This document shows positions 62,473 to 64,000 of a DNA stretch of 64,000 nucleotides, in pieces. The position numbers and the translations under genes are program-made. Source of the DNA: Pseudomonadota bacterium (GTDB taxonomy: Bacteria; Pseudomonadota; Gammaproteobacteria; Burkholderiales; Rhodocyclaceae); the NCBI GenBank assembly GCA_018241685.1, contig JAFEDJ010000069.1, positions 62,001 to 126,000 of the forward strand, written 5' to 3'. Each line of letters opens with the position of its first letter. Positions within the stretch are counted from its first letter, which is position 1. The notes beneath the pieces are model-generated. The model saw nothing but the letters and a program-made list of their open reading frames with translations. It was not told the origin of the DNA and made no database searches.

Positions 62473-63168
62473 TCAGTGTTGCAGGCACGCCCGCATCTTG
62501 CGCAGCGCCCCTTTGTTGATCTGGCAGACCCGCGCTTCGGTGAGGTCGAGCACCGCCGCGATCTCCTTCAGGCTCAGGTCGAATTCGTAATACAGCTGGA
62601 TCACCCGCTGCTCGCGCTCGTCGAGGACCCGCAGGGCCTGCTCGATGCTGCGCCGACGCACCAGCTGCGCTTCCGGCGACGGACCGTCGGCGGACAGGCT
62701 GCCCATCTCCTGCAGCACCTCGTCGAAGCTGACCAGCACTTCGGCGTTCTCGGCGAGCAGAAACTCCTGGTAGCCATCCGGGCTCAGGCCGAGAGCCTGC
62801 ATCACCTCCGCCTCGCTCGGCTCGCGGCCGATGCGGCGGCTGAGGGCGCGGATGCCGTCACGCAGGCGATGGCTTTCCTGGCGCACGCTGCGCGGCCGCC
62901 AGTCCTGGCGGCGCAGCTCGTCGAGCACCGCGCCACGCACGCGCATCGACGCGTAGGCGCCGAACTTCTCGTCGGGCGTGCCGTAGCGGCGCAGGCAGTC
63001 GAGCAGGCCGAGCAGGCCGATCTGCTCCATGTCCTCGCGCTCCATCGCCGCGCCGATTTGGGAGCGCAGCTGGCGCACGATGCGCTTCACCAACGGCACG
63101 TACTGCAGCAGGTAGCGCTGTTCGACGGCACCACCCTGCAGTTCGGCGTAACCCGCATACATGTCCAT
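62473..63168 (-). CDS. fliA: FliA/LafS-type flagellar sigma factor
   Basis: A 231-residue sigma-28 factor. Region 2 is YLLQYVPLVKRIVRQL to FGAYASMRVRGAVLDELRRQDWRPRSVRQESHRL; region 3 is PSEAEVMQALGLSPDGYQEFL; region 4 is LDEREQRVIQLYYEFDLSLKEIAAVLDLTEARVCQINKGALRKM. It directs late flagellar genes such as flagellin. Its position between fliL and motA follows the lafF-lafS-lafT order of lateral systems, so lafS is a fitting alternative name. Confidence 0.94.
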   Translation of the reverse strand: MDMYAGYAELQGGAVEQRYLLQYVPLVKRIVRQLRSQIGAAMEREDMEQIGLLGLLDCLRRYGTPDEKFGAYASMRVRGAVLDELRRQDWRPRSVRQESHRLRDGIRALSRRIGREPSEAEVMQALGLSPDGYQEFLLAENAEVLVSFDEVLQEMGSLSADGPSPEAQLVRRRSIEQALRVLDEREQRVIQLYYEFDLSLKEIAAVLDLTEARVCQINKGALRKMRACLQH

Positions 63169-63174
63169 GGCCGC

Positions 63175-63642
63175 TTACTCGATGATCAGCTTGCTGACCA
63201 TCGCCTCGACGAAGGGCTTTTCGCCGTGTTCGCGGGCATAGCGGTCGTTGAAGGCGCGGTTGATGTTGGCGGCGAACTCCTCGAGAGTCATCGCCGCGGC
63301 CTTCTCCTGGGAGTAGCGGGACAACTCCATGACCGCCACGCTACGCAGCAGCGGCAGGTGCTCCTTGGTGGTCTTCTCGCTCTTCAACGGGGTCTTGAAG
63401 ACCAGGTCCATCGCCAGGTAGTGGCTCATCGACTCGCCGGGCCGCCCGCGCAGCATGACGATCACCTTCTCCAGGTTGATGTAGCGGTACTCCTGCGGAT
63501 CGATGGCCGGCGCGGCTTCGGCCTTGGCGCCACCATCCTGCGGCCGCAGCATCCACCAGGCCGCGCCGGCGCCGACGCCGGCGGTCAGCACCAGGGCGCC
63601 CACCACCAGGAGAGTTCGGTTCAGTTTGTTCATCTCATTCAT
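63175..63642 (-). CDS. fliL: FliL/LafF basal-body protein
   Basis: A 155-residue single-pass inner-membrane protein. The helix TLLVVGALVLTAGVGAGAAWWML precedes a periplasmic FliL domain (YRYINLEKVIVMLRGRPGESMSHYLAMDLVFKTPLKSEKTTKEHLPLLRSVAVMELSRYSQEKAA). It supports the stator near the basal body. The ATG at 63642 overlaps the fliK stop (ATGA). Confidence 0.93.
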   Translation of the reverse strand: MNEMNKLNRTLLVVGALVLTAGVGAGAAWWMLRPQDGGAKAEAAPAIDPQEYRYINLEKVIVMLRGRPGESMSHYLAMDLVFKTPLKSEKTTKEHLPLLRSVAVMELSRYSQEKAAAMTLEEFAANINRAFNDRYAREHGEKPFVEAMVSKLIIE

Positions 63643-64000
63643 TCCTCATTCCGGGCCAGACGGAAGGACTGACGTCCGTCCTCGGCCTCGGCATCGCCAA
63701 GGGCACGGCCCGGGTTCTGCTCGGCCTGCGCCTGACGCTGCCGCTGACGTTCGCCGTCGCCCTGGCCCTGCCCCGTACGGGAGGCGCTCGCGTCGGCCAC
63801 TTGCACCGTCACGTCGCCGGCATGGCGCTGGCCGAGGTTGTGGCGCAGGTTGTCGCTGATGTCCTGCAACTGGCGCAGCACCTCGTTGTGGGTGGCGCTG
63901 AGATTGATCTGCAAGGCGCCGTCCTGGTGGCGGATGGCGATCTCGATGCTGCCCATGCGCGGCGGCTCCAGGCGGATCACCGCACTGTCGATACCCCGCT
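63639..64000 (-). CDS. fliK: FliK/LafE hook-length control protein, C-terminal part
   Basis: The frame is open from the window edge to the stop at 63639, giving about 120 C-terminal residues. IRLEPPRMGSIEIAIRHQDGALQINLSATHNEVLRQLQDISDNLRHNL is the FliK C-terminal switch domain, followed by a Gln/Arg/Gly-rich tail. FliK sets hook length and switches export specificity. The N-terminal part lies outside the window. Confidence 0.9.
   Translation of the reverse strand, partial: RGIDSAVIRLEPPRMGSIEIAIRHQDGALQINLSATHNEVLRQLQDISDNLRHNLGQRHAGDVTVQVADASASRTGQGQGDGERQRQRQAQAEQNPGRALGDAEAEDGRQSFRLARNEE

Overview
The window is GC-rich DNA with dense, mostly leaderless-spaced genes and looks like the chromosome of a betaproteobacterium, most likely of the Rhodocyclales (Zoogloea/Azoarcus-like). 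The signs are a PEP-CTERM protein beside an EpsA-like LuxR regulator, several sigma-54 type promoters, multiple c-type cytochromes, and a second flagellar gene set. The taxonomic call is inference from gene content, not from a marker gene. No tRNA, rRNA, CRISPR array or insertion sequence was seen.

Layout. (1) 1-4808, plus strand: the 3' part of a Wadjet anti-plasmid defence operon (end of jetB, jetC, jetD; jetA lies outside the window). (2) 4829-14559, minus strand: an eleven-gene type II secretion-like operon (gspG, gspF, gspE, PilM/N/O/P-like assembly proteins, a lipoprotein secretin with a cohesin-like C-terminus, three more pseudopilins) ending in an EpsA-like LuxR regulator. The genes are chained by 4-nt stop/start overlaps, and five in a row start with GTG. 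(3) 14781-18545, plus strand: a large secreted ExeM-type nuclease with an RTX tail and a PEP-CTERM protein, plausible clients of the secretion and sorting machinery.

(4) 18615-45615 is the most unusual part: a periplasmic redox and outer-membrane uptake locus. Two tandem paralogous minus-strand modules each encode a DUF1549/DUF1553 protein with a heme-type CxxCH, a DUF1501 protein with a Tat-like signal, a secreted peroxiredoxin and a diheme cytochrome c. The downstream module also carries two cytochrome c'-like proteins, a Tat-exported molybdenum hydroxylase with its 2Fe-2S subunit, and a small exported protein. Divergent from them are two paralogous TonB-dependent receptors with an N-terminal coiled-coil extension, then an operon of PepSY membrane protein, lectin-fold protein, DsbD-type thiol transporter and redoxin. 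I find GG-N10-GC sigma-54 type promoters before both receptors, before the PepSY operon and before the upstream module, with a weaker one before the second module. This suggests a single nutrient-uptake or oxidation regulon whose substrate I cannot name.

(5) 45721-46803: a small acidic hypothetical protein and a DnrO-like His-rich exported protein. (6) 46906-64000, minus strand except flgA: a lateral-type (second) flagellar cluster running fliK-fliL-fliA-motA-motB-flgM-flgN-glucosaminidase-flgB-C-D-E-F-G-H-I-J-K-PilZ-flgL-unknown-flagellin. FlgJ is split into two distant genes, a PilZ protein sits between flgK and flgL, and flgA is embedded in opposite orientation with its start codon sharing a CATG with that of flgB.
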